DNA of 64,000 nucleotides from Arabidopsis thaliana. Taxonomy: Eukaryota; Streptophyta; Magnoliopsida; Brassicales; Brassicaceae. Positions 1 through 11,752 of this stretch are shown here, in pieces; the stretch's first letter is position 1, and each line of letters opens with the position of its first letter. Under the pieces are notes generated by a model, which ran no database searches, had not been told where the DNA came from, and saw only the letters and a list, made by a program, of their open reading frames with translations. Position numbers and translations under genes: made by a program. The DNA lies in contig NC_003070.9 in assembly GCF_000001735.4 (NCBI RefSeq), forward strand, positions 23,049,971-23,113,970, read 5' to 3'.

Positions 1-440
1 CCAAACATGTATTGGTTAGACCGACGGGACGCAGCGTTTACCGTTATCCAAGATGTAAAGAATGTATGTGTAATGAAGATTGATTATTTGGTTTACATTG
101 TTGGTTCGGTTTTTTAAACGGTCTTCATATTTTTCATGGCATTTGTAGCGGCTACACATTCTAGTGAGTACCAAGCTTGAGTTTGGTACCAATATGGTAT
201 TATTAGTATTTGGTTTTGGGGGTATTTTGATGCTGGAAATACTAAGATTGGGTTTGGTAAACCGGTGGTAAGTATGAAATTTATCTCTCTATACATGCAT
301 AAGTATGAAATCCTTCCAGAAGAATTAAAGTTAGCTTGAAGGATTAGGTGGATAACTACCATTCTACTAAGCACTTATTTAATGAGTAACTGTTTTACAC
401 TTCAAAGACTTGTCGGTAACAATGATTCTTCATCTTGATG
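1..440. other. Left-edge intergenic stretch
   Basis: No gene can be supported. Frame 1 is open from the window edge to a stop at 115-117 and could be the tail of a gene to the left, but nothing in its 38 residues is recognisable. The rest is A+T-rich DNA without splice or promoter structure that I can defend. Confidence 0.4.
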
Positions 441-450
441 TTATATATAA
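441..450 (+). promoter_or_regulatory. TATA box of the proline-rich micro-ORF
   Basis: TTATATATAA lies about 50 bases before the ATG at 496. This is a normal plant TATA-to-start spacing if the leader is only about 20 bases. It is the main reason for thinking the micro-ORF may be transcribed. Confidence 0.45.
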
Positions 451-495
451 ACTAAGTTAGTACACAAGACAGATATTGCAATAACAATTCACAAA

Positions 496-708
496 ATGCC
501 TTATCCTCCTCCTCATCGTCATCCTCCTCCTTTCCACCATCCACCGCCACCAAGACCACCGCCTCCGGAGCCTCGCCCTCCTCCACCTCCTCCAGGACCT
601 CAGCCACCACCTCCACCTCCTCCCAGACCTGATCCACCACCTCCACTTCCCGGAGCTACTTGGTTTCCAGGACTTCTTGGGCCACGCCCTCCTAGACCAC
701 CATATTAG
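496..708 (+). CDS. Candidate proline-rich small protein (70 aa)
   Basis: A 70-codon frame from ATG 496 to TAG 706-708. The product is roughly 60% proline: blocks of three to seven prolines separated by histidine, arginine, glutamate or glycine, then a less repetitive tail containing ATWFPGLLG and ending in PPRPPY. It has no signal peptide, no membrane segment and no cysteine. Proline-rich tracts of this kind occur in cell-wall proteins and as profilin or SH3 ligands, but without a signal peptide wall export is not supported. A good TATA box lies about 50 bases upstream. The opposite strand carries an acidic frame over the same repeat, a by-product of CCTCCA-type codons. It may be a real microprotein gene or a coding-like microsatellite. 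Confidence 0.45.
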   Translation: MPYPPPHRHPPPFHHPPPPRPPPPEPRPPPPPPGPQPPPPPPPRPDPPPPLPGATWFPGLLGPRPPRPPY

Positions 709-1152
709 TCGTCATGAATGTTTTGGTCTATTTAAGTATATAATTCGAAATATATATTGTCGAAACATCTTAGATCTTTAAAGATTTCATATGTGTAACA
801 CTTTCATGTGTATTAGGCTCATCTGTGTAATCATCCTTCATATGTGTAATTAGAATGTATCTCAACCTTCGCAGGGTGGTAGGTTGAAACGGAGCACGCT
901 TGCACTTTATTTGATTTTGTATTTGTAATGTAAAATTTAGAATATAATAACTAGTTTGTTGTTTACGTTTTATGTGAGAGCCGCTGAACAAATAAAAAAA
1001 ATAACTCTTCCTTATTCCATACATTCATTTTATGAAAAAACTTATCTCCGTTCCTATTTGATGGAGTGTCAATAACCTTTTCGTTGGAAATTTTTAAGAA
1101 TAAAGACCTTATTTTAAGTGAGATCGACAAGTAACAATAAAATTTTATGTTT
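709..1152. other. Intergenic, 3' flanks of the micro-ORF (+) and ALE1 (-)
   Basis: A+T-rich DNA between two convergent transcripts, presumably holding both 3' untranslated regions. I see no further gene or element. Confidence 0.5.
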
Positions 1153-4100
1153 TCAAATGGTTTTAACTGACAACGGTATTCTTATAATATGGTTTAAGCT
1201 TCCAGTAAGAACAACTTCACCAAATGTAAACTTGTTTAAGACTTGTGTGACATTGAATTCGATGTCTAGGTCTTGAGTTTTCTGTGGTGGTACGGTAAAC
1301 CAAGTTGGGGTTAACCGTACAGTTGTACCATTGGGAGGTAAAACCGAACCAAGATATGTCTCAGTCTTGTTGGAGACGTCTTGGAAACTTCTTCTCACCA
1401 CAAGTGACTCTTTAAGTGCAGATATAGTTACTGACGGATGGTTAAGGTTCGCTGGGTGGCTAAGCGTAGTGGTACACAAGACTCCTGTCGCGTCTCGGAT
1501 AGTGGCTGGGCTAATGTTTGGCAGTGAGCACAAGAAACTTATGTAGTCTTCAAAACCTGGTCCAATACCCCAAAAATGATATTATAAAGTTACCTATAAG
1601 ATTTTGTTTTACTACATTAATAGCACAAACTTTGTATAATTTATCAATTCCTTTCCATGATATGTAAAAAACTTACCAGCGGGTAAAACTAGTCCAGGAT
1701 CTAGGGCTCTAGCAGGATTAACATGGCCCGCACCATGATCAAAATGATTAGATGGAAATAATCTACTTAGCTCATAATACTCCGCTGATATAATTTCACC
1801 ATTACTATCGTATTCGTTAGCCGTGGTGGAGATGGCAGATGCAATCATGGCTGGAGTCCAAGAAGGATTAAGTTGTTTTATGAGCGCACCAATCCCTGCT
1901 ATATGAGGAGTCGCCATGCTTGTTCCCGACAATATGGCAAAGCTTCGTCCTACTCACAAAATGATCAATTTTAAACTTATGGGAGTAAATTTCATAAGAT
2001 AACAAAAAATGAGGGATGTAAAGTTAGAACCTGTCAAAATAGGATCAAAGGCACTAGGGAGGCTCCAAGCACCCCAAATTTGGTGACCAGGTGCAAGAAT
2101 ATCTGGCTTAAGTACATCTAAAGGACTCCGAGTTGCATCAATAAAAGCTGGCCCTCTCGAAGAAAATCTGCTCACCACCGGTGCTTTTCCGGCGAAGACC
2201 GAGTTTCGGCCTTCGCCTATTCTAGCACGTGCCCCAAATTGTGTCGCCACTCCTCTCGTGTCTCTAAAGGTTTTCTCTTCGTAGTATCTCAAAATAATCT
2301 AACATGAGAAAGTCTCAAAATGTGAGGAAACGTTTGAAATATAATTTCGATGCAAATCAAATGGCCAGTTTGTTAGTGAACCATGAATATAGTTACCTAC
2401 TTCACTCAAGTTCATTGCTACACATAAATGTGGATTTCGTTATTGCTAAGTGACATACTATGTAATAGTCTTCTTCATCCACATCAAATCACATATTCGA
2501 ACTTATATATTTGCTAGACTATTTTTATTGTGTCAAATAGTTGCACATAAACAAGTACAAGAGTATTTTTCGTCCAAAAATTTGTTATGGCAATTATTTT
2601 CTTATTATATGGCTTTTACGTAAAGAAATTACCTGGGCAGCTGATACTGTAGGGATTAGAATACCAGGAGCTGAAAATATCACTGGTTCTGCAACATAAT
2701 CGCCGAATCTAGGATTTGCAATGAGTATAAAACCCATGAAACCAAGAGTCCTGGCGGTTTGGGTGATGGCAAGAACGGTCGACATCTGATTGTAGAAGCC
2801 ATCAGAAAATGTACATATCACGATACTTCCAAAAACTGCGGCAGGGTCAAAATTCTCCGGCCGCTGGCATTCTTCAATGTCTCTGGTTAAGGGTTGTAGA
2901 ACCGAGCCGTTTGTTCTAACAGCGTCTTTGGCTAAGACAAGTCTGTGTTGAACTAATGGAGCTCCAAGGGTTGGACCTTTAATTTCAAGTTGAAAAAAAG
3001 GAGAAACGACATTCCTTTCATGAATATTTACTACAAGTATAAATTGTTGCGAGTTTGAAAGAACATGATCCAAATATTTCAAATCGTTTAGGTCCTAAAT
3101 AATTTACTAGCTACTGCTATGCTATAATTAGGTACACAATAATAACCAAATAAAGCATCTATGAAAGAAGACAAACTTTTATAGCGATGAGTGCCATAAT
3201 TTTATACTAAATCTTGCAAATTTTGGTATTTGAAGATCTAAGATCATCACTAACACTACATTGTTATTATTCTTCTATTATAAAAGTCTTGAAACTTTAT
3301 ATGTTTATAGTAATTCTTGTTTTACCTGATAGTCCAACGCCCTGAACGGTTTGGCCACCGTCGAGGATGAGGGGGGCAGGATAAGACCGGTCAGTATTTC
3401 CGGCAGCAACACCGACGACCCACGGACTATAAGACAACACAGAAGACGGCGACGGGCCATTATTCCCTACGGCTTGCACCACAAACACGCCGGCTTTTCT
3501 AGCCAATAGCATTGCGAGGTCGAATATCCCGAGTACCGTGGGCTTATCCACCGGTGGTTCGTCTGGTCCAACCGATAGCGTCAACACATCTACGCCGTCC
3601 ATAATTGCCTATGACAAAATTAAATAAGTAAACAAATAAAATTGGTTAAAGATCACTAAGAGAAATATAGGCCCTAATTAGTATTGTTTACTTGGTCGAT
3701 GGCTGCAATTACGTCAACAAGAGTTCCGATTGATGGATAAATCGCCTTGTAGACGGCTATTCTGCCACACAAACCAATAAAATAACTCGTCATTTTTTTT
3801 CCAAAACTATAAAGTATCATTTAGTCTTTGAACTTTCAATATATGAGCTAATGAATATGCGTGAGGTGACAAACCGTGAACGTGGGGCCATACCGCTAGC
3901 ACGGCCGTAGAAGAATCCGTCGACGATCACCGGAACTCCAGCGTTCCCGGCTGCGATGGATGCCACGTGGCTGAACCAACCCGACCAAATAGTAAACACT
4001 TATGCAACACATACAATGCACAACAAACTTACAAAGCAAATGTATAGACCATTTTACAAACACAAACAATATAAAGACATATAATCTACCCCCATAATAT

Positions 4101-5710
4101 GGCCGTAAAGAGACTTTAGCAAAACTTATTGTCATTACCGCCAATAATTTAAAACCATTATATAGAGTCAAGTCTACAACCTCATTTCCATATTCTCAAA
4201 AAATAATATGAACATATCATTACAGTTTACCAAAAAAAGATAGATTTATAGTTTTTTTTCTAAGATATATAGTTGACTACAAAATAAAGACATGTATTTA
4301 TAATACAATGGCTAAGTGATTTATCAAATTCAAAAATGGTATTTCACAAAATCTCTTCAAAAAAGAGAGAGACATTTATACCTTCCGTGGCCGGACGCAT
4401 CGAACGGAGAGAGTATATCCAAGGAGGAGTTAAGAGCGCCTGAAGCTCGAGCTCCGGCGGAAAAGAACCTTGCGGAGATAATTTTTCCGTTACAAGATCC
4501 GGGTGGAAAAAAGGGACCGATCTCACAGTCACCGGAGAAATGCAAACGTGAGAGATTTGATGAGTAAGGGTTTGTGAGATCAAGTGCGGCGAAGCTAGGA
4601 TGAGTAGGGTTAATTCCGGTGTCCACGAAACCGATCACGATGTCTTCTCCAGCACGTCTGTCTCCTTCGTTTGAGATCTTTTGCCAGACTTGTTGAGGAA
4701 GTTCCAAGAAATCGGGAGTGTATGTTGTCATTAGTTTCACTCCTTTGTCTTCTTCTACTGCCTTCACTCCTTTTGTTTTCCCGAGTTTCTTGGCCTGCAA
4801 GTATCAGACAACCAAAATTAACCAGTGATTGAACTAAACCTAATTAAAAATGGAAATTATCAAGAGATTCAAAACTCGGCGATCCTGGTTGGTTTAGTTT
4901 CAATTGTTTTTGATATTTTCTTAATATATCGGATTCATAGTAGTTGATATCAAGTAAAAAAATTGGGAATTCATTTAGTTATGCACTTGCGATATAAAGT
5001 GGGTTCAATTTCTTAAAAATATGACTTTTTATCCAAAAAAAAATGAAGTCCTTAAACTTGACTAACGAAATGAACCAAAACAGAAAAGTGAACCGAGTTA
5101 TATTCATTTTGGGTAAGCGGAGAACCTGAGAAGCAGTGGTACGGACTGCAATAGCATTGATGACATGTTTGAAGCTATAAAGCTTTGTATAACTTCCCTT
5201 TTCAAGTGTGCTTCCAAGTATTTCGTCATGAATCTCTTCTATCTTCTTTGCTTCTAACGCCATAGCTTTGCTAATTAATTGTCGAACATCAAAAAAGTAT
5301 TCCTCAATAAATAAATGAATTATATAATGATTAATTTAGATATTGGCCAAGTCAAAGACATATTGTTAATGAACATGGAAGATGAGAAAATAAGAACTTA
5401 TAGATGAATTTAAACCAAGTATATGAAAAAATAATAATGTGATAAATTCTTTAAATTTCGAAGAAAAATGTATTGATGTGGACCTGTTGATATTAGTAGA
5501 AGCTCGAAAGGCCAATGGTTCACCTTCAACCAAAATAGAGTAAATCTTTGGTATATGATCATCGTTTTCGCCTTTTCCTTCTTTTTCTTCTGCTCTGGAC
5601 AATATTGCACAAACAACCAATACAAATATACATACTATTAAACATATGTAGGAATATGATCTTAGTTTTCTTGGATTGGTTTCCATTAGATCTTTATTAG
5701 GATTCTCCAT
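1153..5710 (-). CDS. ALE1: ALE1-type subtilisin-like serine protease (10 exons, 840 aa)
   Basis: Exons on the minus strand: 5484-5710, 5126-5270, 4382-4794, 3875-3970, 3692-3761, 3326-3608, 2633-2976, 2031-2298, 1677-1949 and 1153-1556. All junctions are GT-AG, phases agree, and the sum is 841 codons with the stop. The product is a plant S8 subtilase. A hydrophobic segment at about residues 18-38 is a signal peptide or anchor, followed by an I9-type propeptide (to about 124). Catalytic Asp is in GFVDTG (about 182), His in GHGSHVA (about 263; Ser replaces the commoner Thr), oxyanion Asn in VGNNGP (about 366) and Ser in SGTSMATPH (about 626). A C-terminal fibronectin-like region follows. ALE1 is known from endosperm, where it processes the TWS1 peptide that signals embryo cuticle integrity through GSO1/GSO2. 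The multi-exon structure is unusual, since most plant subtilases have few introns. Assignment is from sequence memory and gene order. Confidence 0.92.
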
Positions 5711-5809
5711 TTGCGTTAATGAAGATAATTTATATCATGTAGAGGGCAATGAGAGTCATGTTCTTGGACAATGCACATTACCAACGTGACCATTTTATTC
5801 TATCAGAGG

Positions 5810-5821
5810 TTTATATATATG
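5810..5821 (-). promoter_or_regulatory. TATA box of ALE1
   Basis: On the minus strand ATATATATAAACC lies about 100 bases before the ALE1 start codon at 5710. The position and sequence suit a plant core promoter; the transcription start is not shown. Confidence 0.5.
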
Positions 5822-6406
5822 CGTTACAATTTGTAATATTTGGTATTATGGTGTGAGCCTTGCTTATAAGGAAGTTATTTTCTTAGTTCAAACCATAAAG
5901 AAAAAGTAAAAAGGAAGCTTATTTAGAAAAAGTTATATCTTAAACAATCTGTCATTCCTTTTTTTCCCATTTAATGTTATTTTTCAACTTATATAAAATA
6001 GGTACACAATTTATCGTATGCCACATGGCATGTTTTGATTCGTTTTCTAGGTTTTTGCTGACCCAGATTGATAAGATTGTGAACTACATTTTTCAAGAGT
6101 AATTTCAGTTATAATGAGAAATATGGAAAATTAATTAAAATATAGCAATGTAAAGATAACAAGATTGTTTGAATATTCCTTAAGACAAGTTTAAACCATT
6201 TTACCCTTCATTTAAACTGTTACAGAAAAGAAAATTAGATTTTTTCATTAGACATTTTATTTCTGAAACATGTGAATATTTGCATTCTCAATCTCATATT
6301 CTCATATAGCCACAATATTCGAAATATAATTCATGTAACAATATTATCGTCCAAATCCCTTATGGAATTGTACACAAACCACTTCATTTCTCGACTCATT
6401 TATTAT

Positions 6407-6422
6407 TGGGCCAAGATGGGCC
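6407..6422 (+). promoter_or_regulatory. Paired site II elements (TGGGCC) before the THA8-like gene
   Basis: Two TGGGCC hexamers at 6407-6412 and 6417-6422 lie about 100 bases before the ATG at 6515, with no good TATA box. Site II pairs bound by TCP factors are common in promoters of genes for organelle proteins, including PPR proteins, which fits the gene they precede. Confidence 0.5.
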
Positions 6423-6514
6423 GGACTATTGTCTTAAGAAAATATAATCTCAAAACCCAAATCTGCTAACATATATCGAACAAAAAACCTCAGGAACTCT
6501 TGAAAACTTGTTAA

Positions 6515-7965
6515 ATGTTGAGAGCTAAAACCCCTAAATCCTCAATTCAACAAAGCTTCGTTCTTTATATTCTCCGCCAATTTGGTTCTAGAAACAAAGA
6601 AATTAGTGTTGATTCGACTCGTACGTACCAATCAGGGCCTGCTTCAAGCCCAAGCTTATCGATATGGAGACGGAAGAAAGAAATGAGCAAAGAAGGTTTA
6701 ATCGCAGCCAAAGAGCTCAAGCGTCTCCAAACCCAATCAGTCCGACTTGATCGATTCATTGGTTCTCATGTCTCTCGTCTCCTTAAATCCGATCTCGTTT
6801 CCGTTCTTGCTGAATTTCAGAGACAAAACCAAGTGTTCCTCTGTATGAAGGTATAATCGTTGAATTTGGTTAAGTTTCGAACTGAGTTTTTGATAGTTCT
6901 GGGCGTTTAGGTTAATTGGTCTCCTCCGGTTCGTAAATTTGGGTGTTTCGATTTGGAAATTGGTGCTGAAATGGAACCGAAAACCAAATGTGGTTTGGTT
7001 CGTTATTGATAATTTGACATTTCTCATCATTTTGGTTAAGATTTGGTACATTTCGGTGATTCTGGTTAAAGTAAGGATAAAATTTGGGTTTACCAGTCCT
7101 GAACCGGTTTTCATGCTTCCTCTTGCCGCTTGGCTTCACCTAATAAACCGAATCCGAACCGAATTAGCCTAACTGGTTTGGTTCAGCTATTTCGGTTTGA
7201 TTTTATAAGCCTAGTTCTAAGTTTGGTTATGGAGTTTGTTGATGGTGTTACTGTTAATGTTTATGCTTCGGTTAAATTTTGGTATATTTCTGTGAATTCG
7301 GTTATATTTAGGATAAAATTTTGGTAATTTCGGTTTGGCAATGCCGAACCAAACCAGTTACTGAATTTCATACTTCCTCTTGCCGCTTGATACCTAATAA
7401 ACTGAATCAGAATCGAATTAGCCTAACTGGTTTGGTTAAACTATTTCGGTTTGGTTTATATGGAGCTTGTTGATGTTTATGTATTGTCACTTGTCGTTGA
7501 TGTTTAATTTGGTTTAGTGTTTGTCTTCTTATTATGTTTCAGCTCTATGAAGTAGTGAGGAGAGAAATATGGTACAGACCGGACATGTTTTTTTACAGAG
7601 ACATGCTAATGATGCTTGCAAGAAACAAGAAAGTTGATGAAACCAAGAAAGTATGGGAAGATTTAAAGAAAGAAGAGGTTTTGTTTGATCAACATACATT
7701 TGGAGACCTTGTTCGAGGGTTCTTGGATAATGAACTTCCTTTAGAAGCAATGAGATTGTATGGAGAGATGAGAGAGTCTCCTGACCGGCCTTTATCTCTG
7801 CCTTTTCGAGTTATTTTGAAAGGACTCGTTCCTTATCCTGAGTTGAGAGAGAAAGTTAAAGATGATTTCTTGGAGCTTTTCCCTGGAATGATTGTATACG
7901 ATCCTCCTGAGGATATATGTGAAGATAGTGATGAAGAAGCAAGAACAGATAGCGATCTTGAATAG
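6515..7965 (+). CDS. THA8-like short PPR protein (2 exons, 252 aa)
   Basis: Exon 1 is 6515-6850 and exon 2 is 7543-7965, joined in phase 0 by a GT-AG intron. The 252-residue product starts with a basic, Ser/Thr/Gln-rich stretch (LRQFGSRNKE) fitting an organelle transit peptide. After a helical region (about 60-110), exon 2 begins LYEVVRREIWYRPDMFFYRDM, then AMRLYGEM and an acidic C-terminus. The layout matches the THA8 group of very short PPR proteins, which bind RNA in plastids or mitochondria and help group II intron splicing. Only a few PPR-like helical repeats are present, as is usual for the group. The plastid or mitochondrial target cannot be told from sequence alone. The 692-base intron contains a tandem duplication (separate entry). 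Confidence 0.82.
7020..7462 (+). repeat. Diverged tandem duplication inside the THA8-like intron
   Basis: Two copies offset by 257 bases. The clearest anchors are TCTTGCCGCT at 7121 and 7378, AATTAGCCTAACTGGTTTGG at about 7161 and 7417, and AGGATAAAATTT at about 7075 and 7310. Copies differ by substitutions and small indels, so the event is not recent. The unit is rich in GGTTTGGTT and CCGAACC words and carries no coding frame. Confidence 0.75.
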
Positions 7966-8825
7966 AGAGGTATGTCTTGAATCAATGCTTGGTTTGGACT
8001 GTTTAGTTAGTGCTCAAAATGTCAGTGATGATATTATCCTCGAGGCTGACCCGATGTATCTTCGATCCATAGTTTCTCTTGTTCTGCACATCCACTAACT
8101 TCAGGAACCATGTCCCAGTTTCAGGTTAGATCAAGTGGGAAAACAAATGGAAGATTGTGGCTATGCAGAAACTGGAACTATTCGTCTTTGGTAGGAACAA
8201 ATTATGGCTATTGAAAACTGAAGATGATGAGGAGCATATGAAGAAGAATTTGAGAAGCTTATAAGCGTATATATGTGTAAAGATCACTCTCAGCAATGCT
8301 AAATGCTGCTGTATTGAATCGGTTCAAGATAAGTCATATGTTTGTGAAGATACATACAGCAGAAAGCGTTTTAAGGGACAAAACTATTAGAAGTGGATTA
8401 AGTTTTGGTCGATCTTGTCTTTTTGGGATAGTGATGGGTCTGTTTGGGCCAGACTAGGTCTTTTGGAGTAATAGCATTCTCTCTTTTCTTTTCGTCTTTT
8501 CCATCCCAAAAGTACAAAATTTCGACGCAAATACTTAAAAATTAGCAAGGAAGATATACATACAACCAAAAAATGGTCCAAATTGTCAAAAAGGTTGTCA
8601 AATAAAAAGAATAGATCAAAAAAGCTTTACTATCATTATAATAGGAATAGGAATTTCGCATAACAATAGAACAACACAAAAGGATACACACCACAACATC
8701 AAACGCTTGTTCATCAATCGGAACATGTTTCATATGTTCCAAGTATACCGAGAACCATAGATTATACATATTATAAGCTGTTTAACGATTATAAATATAA
8801 TGAAATAAACGTTTTAAAGGATCGA
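7966..8825. other. Convergent 3' region between the THA8-like gene and STM
   Basis: The first part is probably the 3' untranslated region of the plus-strand gene; a potential donor GTATGT follows its stop almost at once. The right part is the 3' end of STM. No independent gene is supported. Confidence 0.45.
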
Positions 8826-11752
8826 TCAAAGCATGGTGGAGGAGATGTGATCCATTGGGAAAGGATTGCCCAAGACATTATCCATGAAGTAATGGTGAGG
8901 ATGTGTTGCGTCCATTACTACAAACTGCATGTCCTCCGACGGCTTCCAATGCCGTTTCCTCTGGTTTATGAACCAATTGTTTATCTGTTTCTGGTCCAGC
9001 CCCGTTGATTCCGCAAGGGCGAGCTTTTGTTGCTCCTGCAATTTCATATCACATGCGAGAAAAAATCAATCATCAAGTGTTCTCTCCGATATAAGGTCAG
9101 TCCATGATCACAGCTACATCACGATTTGCTAGATTGTAAGGAGAACTTAGAATCCATCTACTCATACGAACATGGGTAATGACACTATACAAGTGTAATA
9201 AAGACATGAGCTACTATTGCATTAGGGTATGGCCTCATGCACCCTACTTTCCAAAGTTATGACTTGAAATATGTGCAACAAAGTTTAGTCTAAGTTATGG
9301 TACACAGCCATAAGATGAAATTGATCGTAGTCTTGACTAAGATTGACATATTATTCGGACCCTAAAAAAGGTATGGAAGCAAGAATCAAGTTTGTCATCG
9401 GCTAATAGACCAAAACAGTACACATAGACTAAATAAGTTCACTTCATTCAGCTTTTAGGATTTCAAATTATGCAAATGCATATTGTGCAATGCCAACATG
9501 AGCTAACATAAACTAATGTCCCTAACGATATAGTATGAATGCAAAAATCACTAAAAACATTGAAACAAGCTAATAGACAACTAAATTGAATTTGCTATCA
9601 TATAAATGCTTTTTTAAAAACATGAAATGATTATTTAATTAGAGTATAAGGGAAGAGAGTTACCGAAGGGTAAGGCCATTTGTAGTGACGGCTCCACCAA
9701 TCAAGCAGTTGTTGACGAGCTTCTTTAGGGAGCTTTCCTTTCTTCCTCTTCTTCATGAACTCTTGCTTGAGGCTCCCTAAGTAACCACTGTACTTGCGCA
9801 AGAGCTGTCCTTTAAGCTCTCTATCCTCAGCTTGTGGATCTACAAATTCATTGTTCATATCGACTTCTTCCTCGGATGACCCATTATTGTTCCTATCAAT
9901 TGCTGTCTCTCCATAACCTTATATTGATTAAACATGTGAAAGCAAGACAAATTTGTCAACAAGAACATGTGTCTAGGGAAATGAAAAAGAATAGGCTAGT
10001 GATCCAAATAATTCAAAGTAACATGTTAAGTAGATGTGAGTTTGTGTGTCTATATAAACTTAACTACATTCTTGAAAAGAAGAGTGATATGACATTGTGT
10101 AGATATATGTATATGTGATTATACGTACAAAAACATGTGTATGTCTAAATTGAGCAATAGATCTAAGGACGAGCAGACTCTAGATCCAGATATTCTTTTT
10201 GATGCATTTGAATTAAATAGATCCAAAACAAACGGAGAAGAAAGAGACAAGAACAGTGATTGTTGTTGTACCAAAGCAAATGAATTCAATTCCAAACAAA
10301 ACAAAAAAACAGTAAACAAACTGTTTTAATTCAATGAAAACAACTACATACACTAACTTATGTATAGATAGATTATACACGTAAACCTAGTAAGCTATAT
10401 ATAACAATCTGACACTAACCCTAGTAACAACCATCAAAGGGGTATTTACCCAAGAAAAATCAGAAAAAGGAAAATCTTTCTTAAAACCCACAAAGAAAAA
10501 AAACAACTTTCCTCATCTTACGTTTAATTTGACGCCATAATTAACAAGAATATGAATTAAAAAGAAAGAAAAAAAAACAGAGAACTAGAGAGAGAGGAGA
10601 GAGTAACCGGAGAAAGAGGAAGGTGAGGATAGAGAGAGGGATTTGAATTGACACTCGACACGTTGAAGGAAGACCATAGCTTCCTTGAAAGGTTTGGAGA
10701 GCTCTTGCTCATACTTAACGAGCATTTCACAGTAAGCTTCCATGAATTGATCAAGCCCTGGATCTTCACCTAGACATCCTGTTGGTCCCATAGATGCGGC
10801 AGCGGCTGCGGCAGACGAGCATGCCTCCTCTAGCCTCGCCACAACCTCCGGTGGTGCTCCAACCTTAAGAAATTGTGTAATTAGTAAATGATAGACATAA
10901 AAACGTTAATTGAACTAAGATAAGGATCCTCACGTTTATTGTGGATATATAATATAGTAAAGAAAAAAATGAAATAATTATATATGTCCTAATCTTCAAG
11001 CCTACATACAATATTTTGGATAATCTCTTGCAAGTAGGGTTTTTACAAATTGTTTCTTGAAACTTTCTCAATATAGGAAAAATTGTATCCTTTGATTTGT
11101 ATATACTTAGCTGGGTTAAGTAACTAGTAAACAAAAGTAGATATCAAAATCAAACTCAGACATCAAGTAAAGGGTTATGTAAAAAGGAAATAAAAGGTAA
11201 AGTTTGGTAATTAGGGTTTCTAGAATCTTTCTCTTCTTTTTTGTGCAAGAAAATCAAATAAGAATCATTAGAGTTACGAAGAAACTTTCAAAGTAATTTT
11301 TTCAAGTTTCTTTCTCTCATCACCTTCTGACAATTGACATAAGCGGCCAAGAGGCGGTGGTAGTGAGGATGAGCCATGATCTTGGCCTTGACAGAGGCTG
11401 AAGAAGAGGAAGAGGAGCAAGGGTTGATTCCTCCTGCAACGATTTCGTTATGATGGATCTCCATTAGAGAATAGGCAGGAGCACAAGAGGAAGGAGAAGA
11501 AGAAGAAGCAACTTTGTTCTTAGTTCCTTGGGGAGGAGCTAGTGATTGAAGAAAAAGGGAACTACTTTGTTGGTGGTGTGACTGATATGCATAACCATCA
11601 TGTTCTTGTTGTTGATGTTGATGATCATGACCATGATGTTGATGTGATGTCATGATGGGCGGCATCATCATCATCATAGGACACATCGGACCATCACTAT
11701 TATCCCCGGCAAAAGCCATTGGACAAGAAGTGCTGTTGGAACCACTCTCCAT
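8826..11752 (-). CDS. STM: SHOOT MERISTEMLESS, class I KNOX homeodomain protein (382 aa)
   Basis: Exons on the minus strand: 11324-11752, 10608-10863, 9664-9917 and 8826-9035. All junctions are GT-AG; 383 codons with stop equal the known STM length. An N-terminal low-complexity part is rich in Met, His, Gln and Ser. KNOX1 spans the first junction (about 119-160) and KNOX2 follows (about 176-216). The ELK domain begins [19 protein letters not shown] (about 262-283). A TALE homeodomain (about 284-345) has the PYP loop and helix 3 [13 protein letters not shown] with W334, F335, N337 and R339. STM keeps shoot meristem cells undifferentiated, pairs with BELL homeodomain proteins and represses gibberellin synthesis while favouring cytokinin. 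The second intron (9918-10607) is 690 bases and the third (9036-9663) 628. Its upstream region is unusually long and gene-free. Confidence 0.98.

Noticed and set aside
1..117. Open frame running from the window edge
   Set aside because: Could be the tail of a neighbouring gene, but no residues are recognisable and the length is uninformative.
452..646. 64-codon acidic frame on the minus strand opposite the proline-rich ORF
   Set aside because: It is the antisense reading of CCTCCA-type repeats and has no independent promoter or conserved feature.
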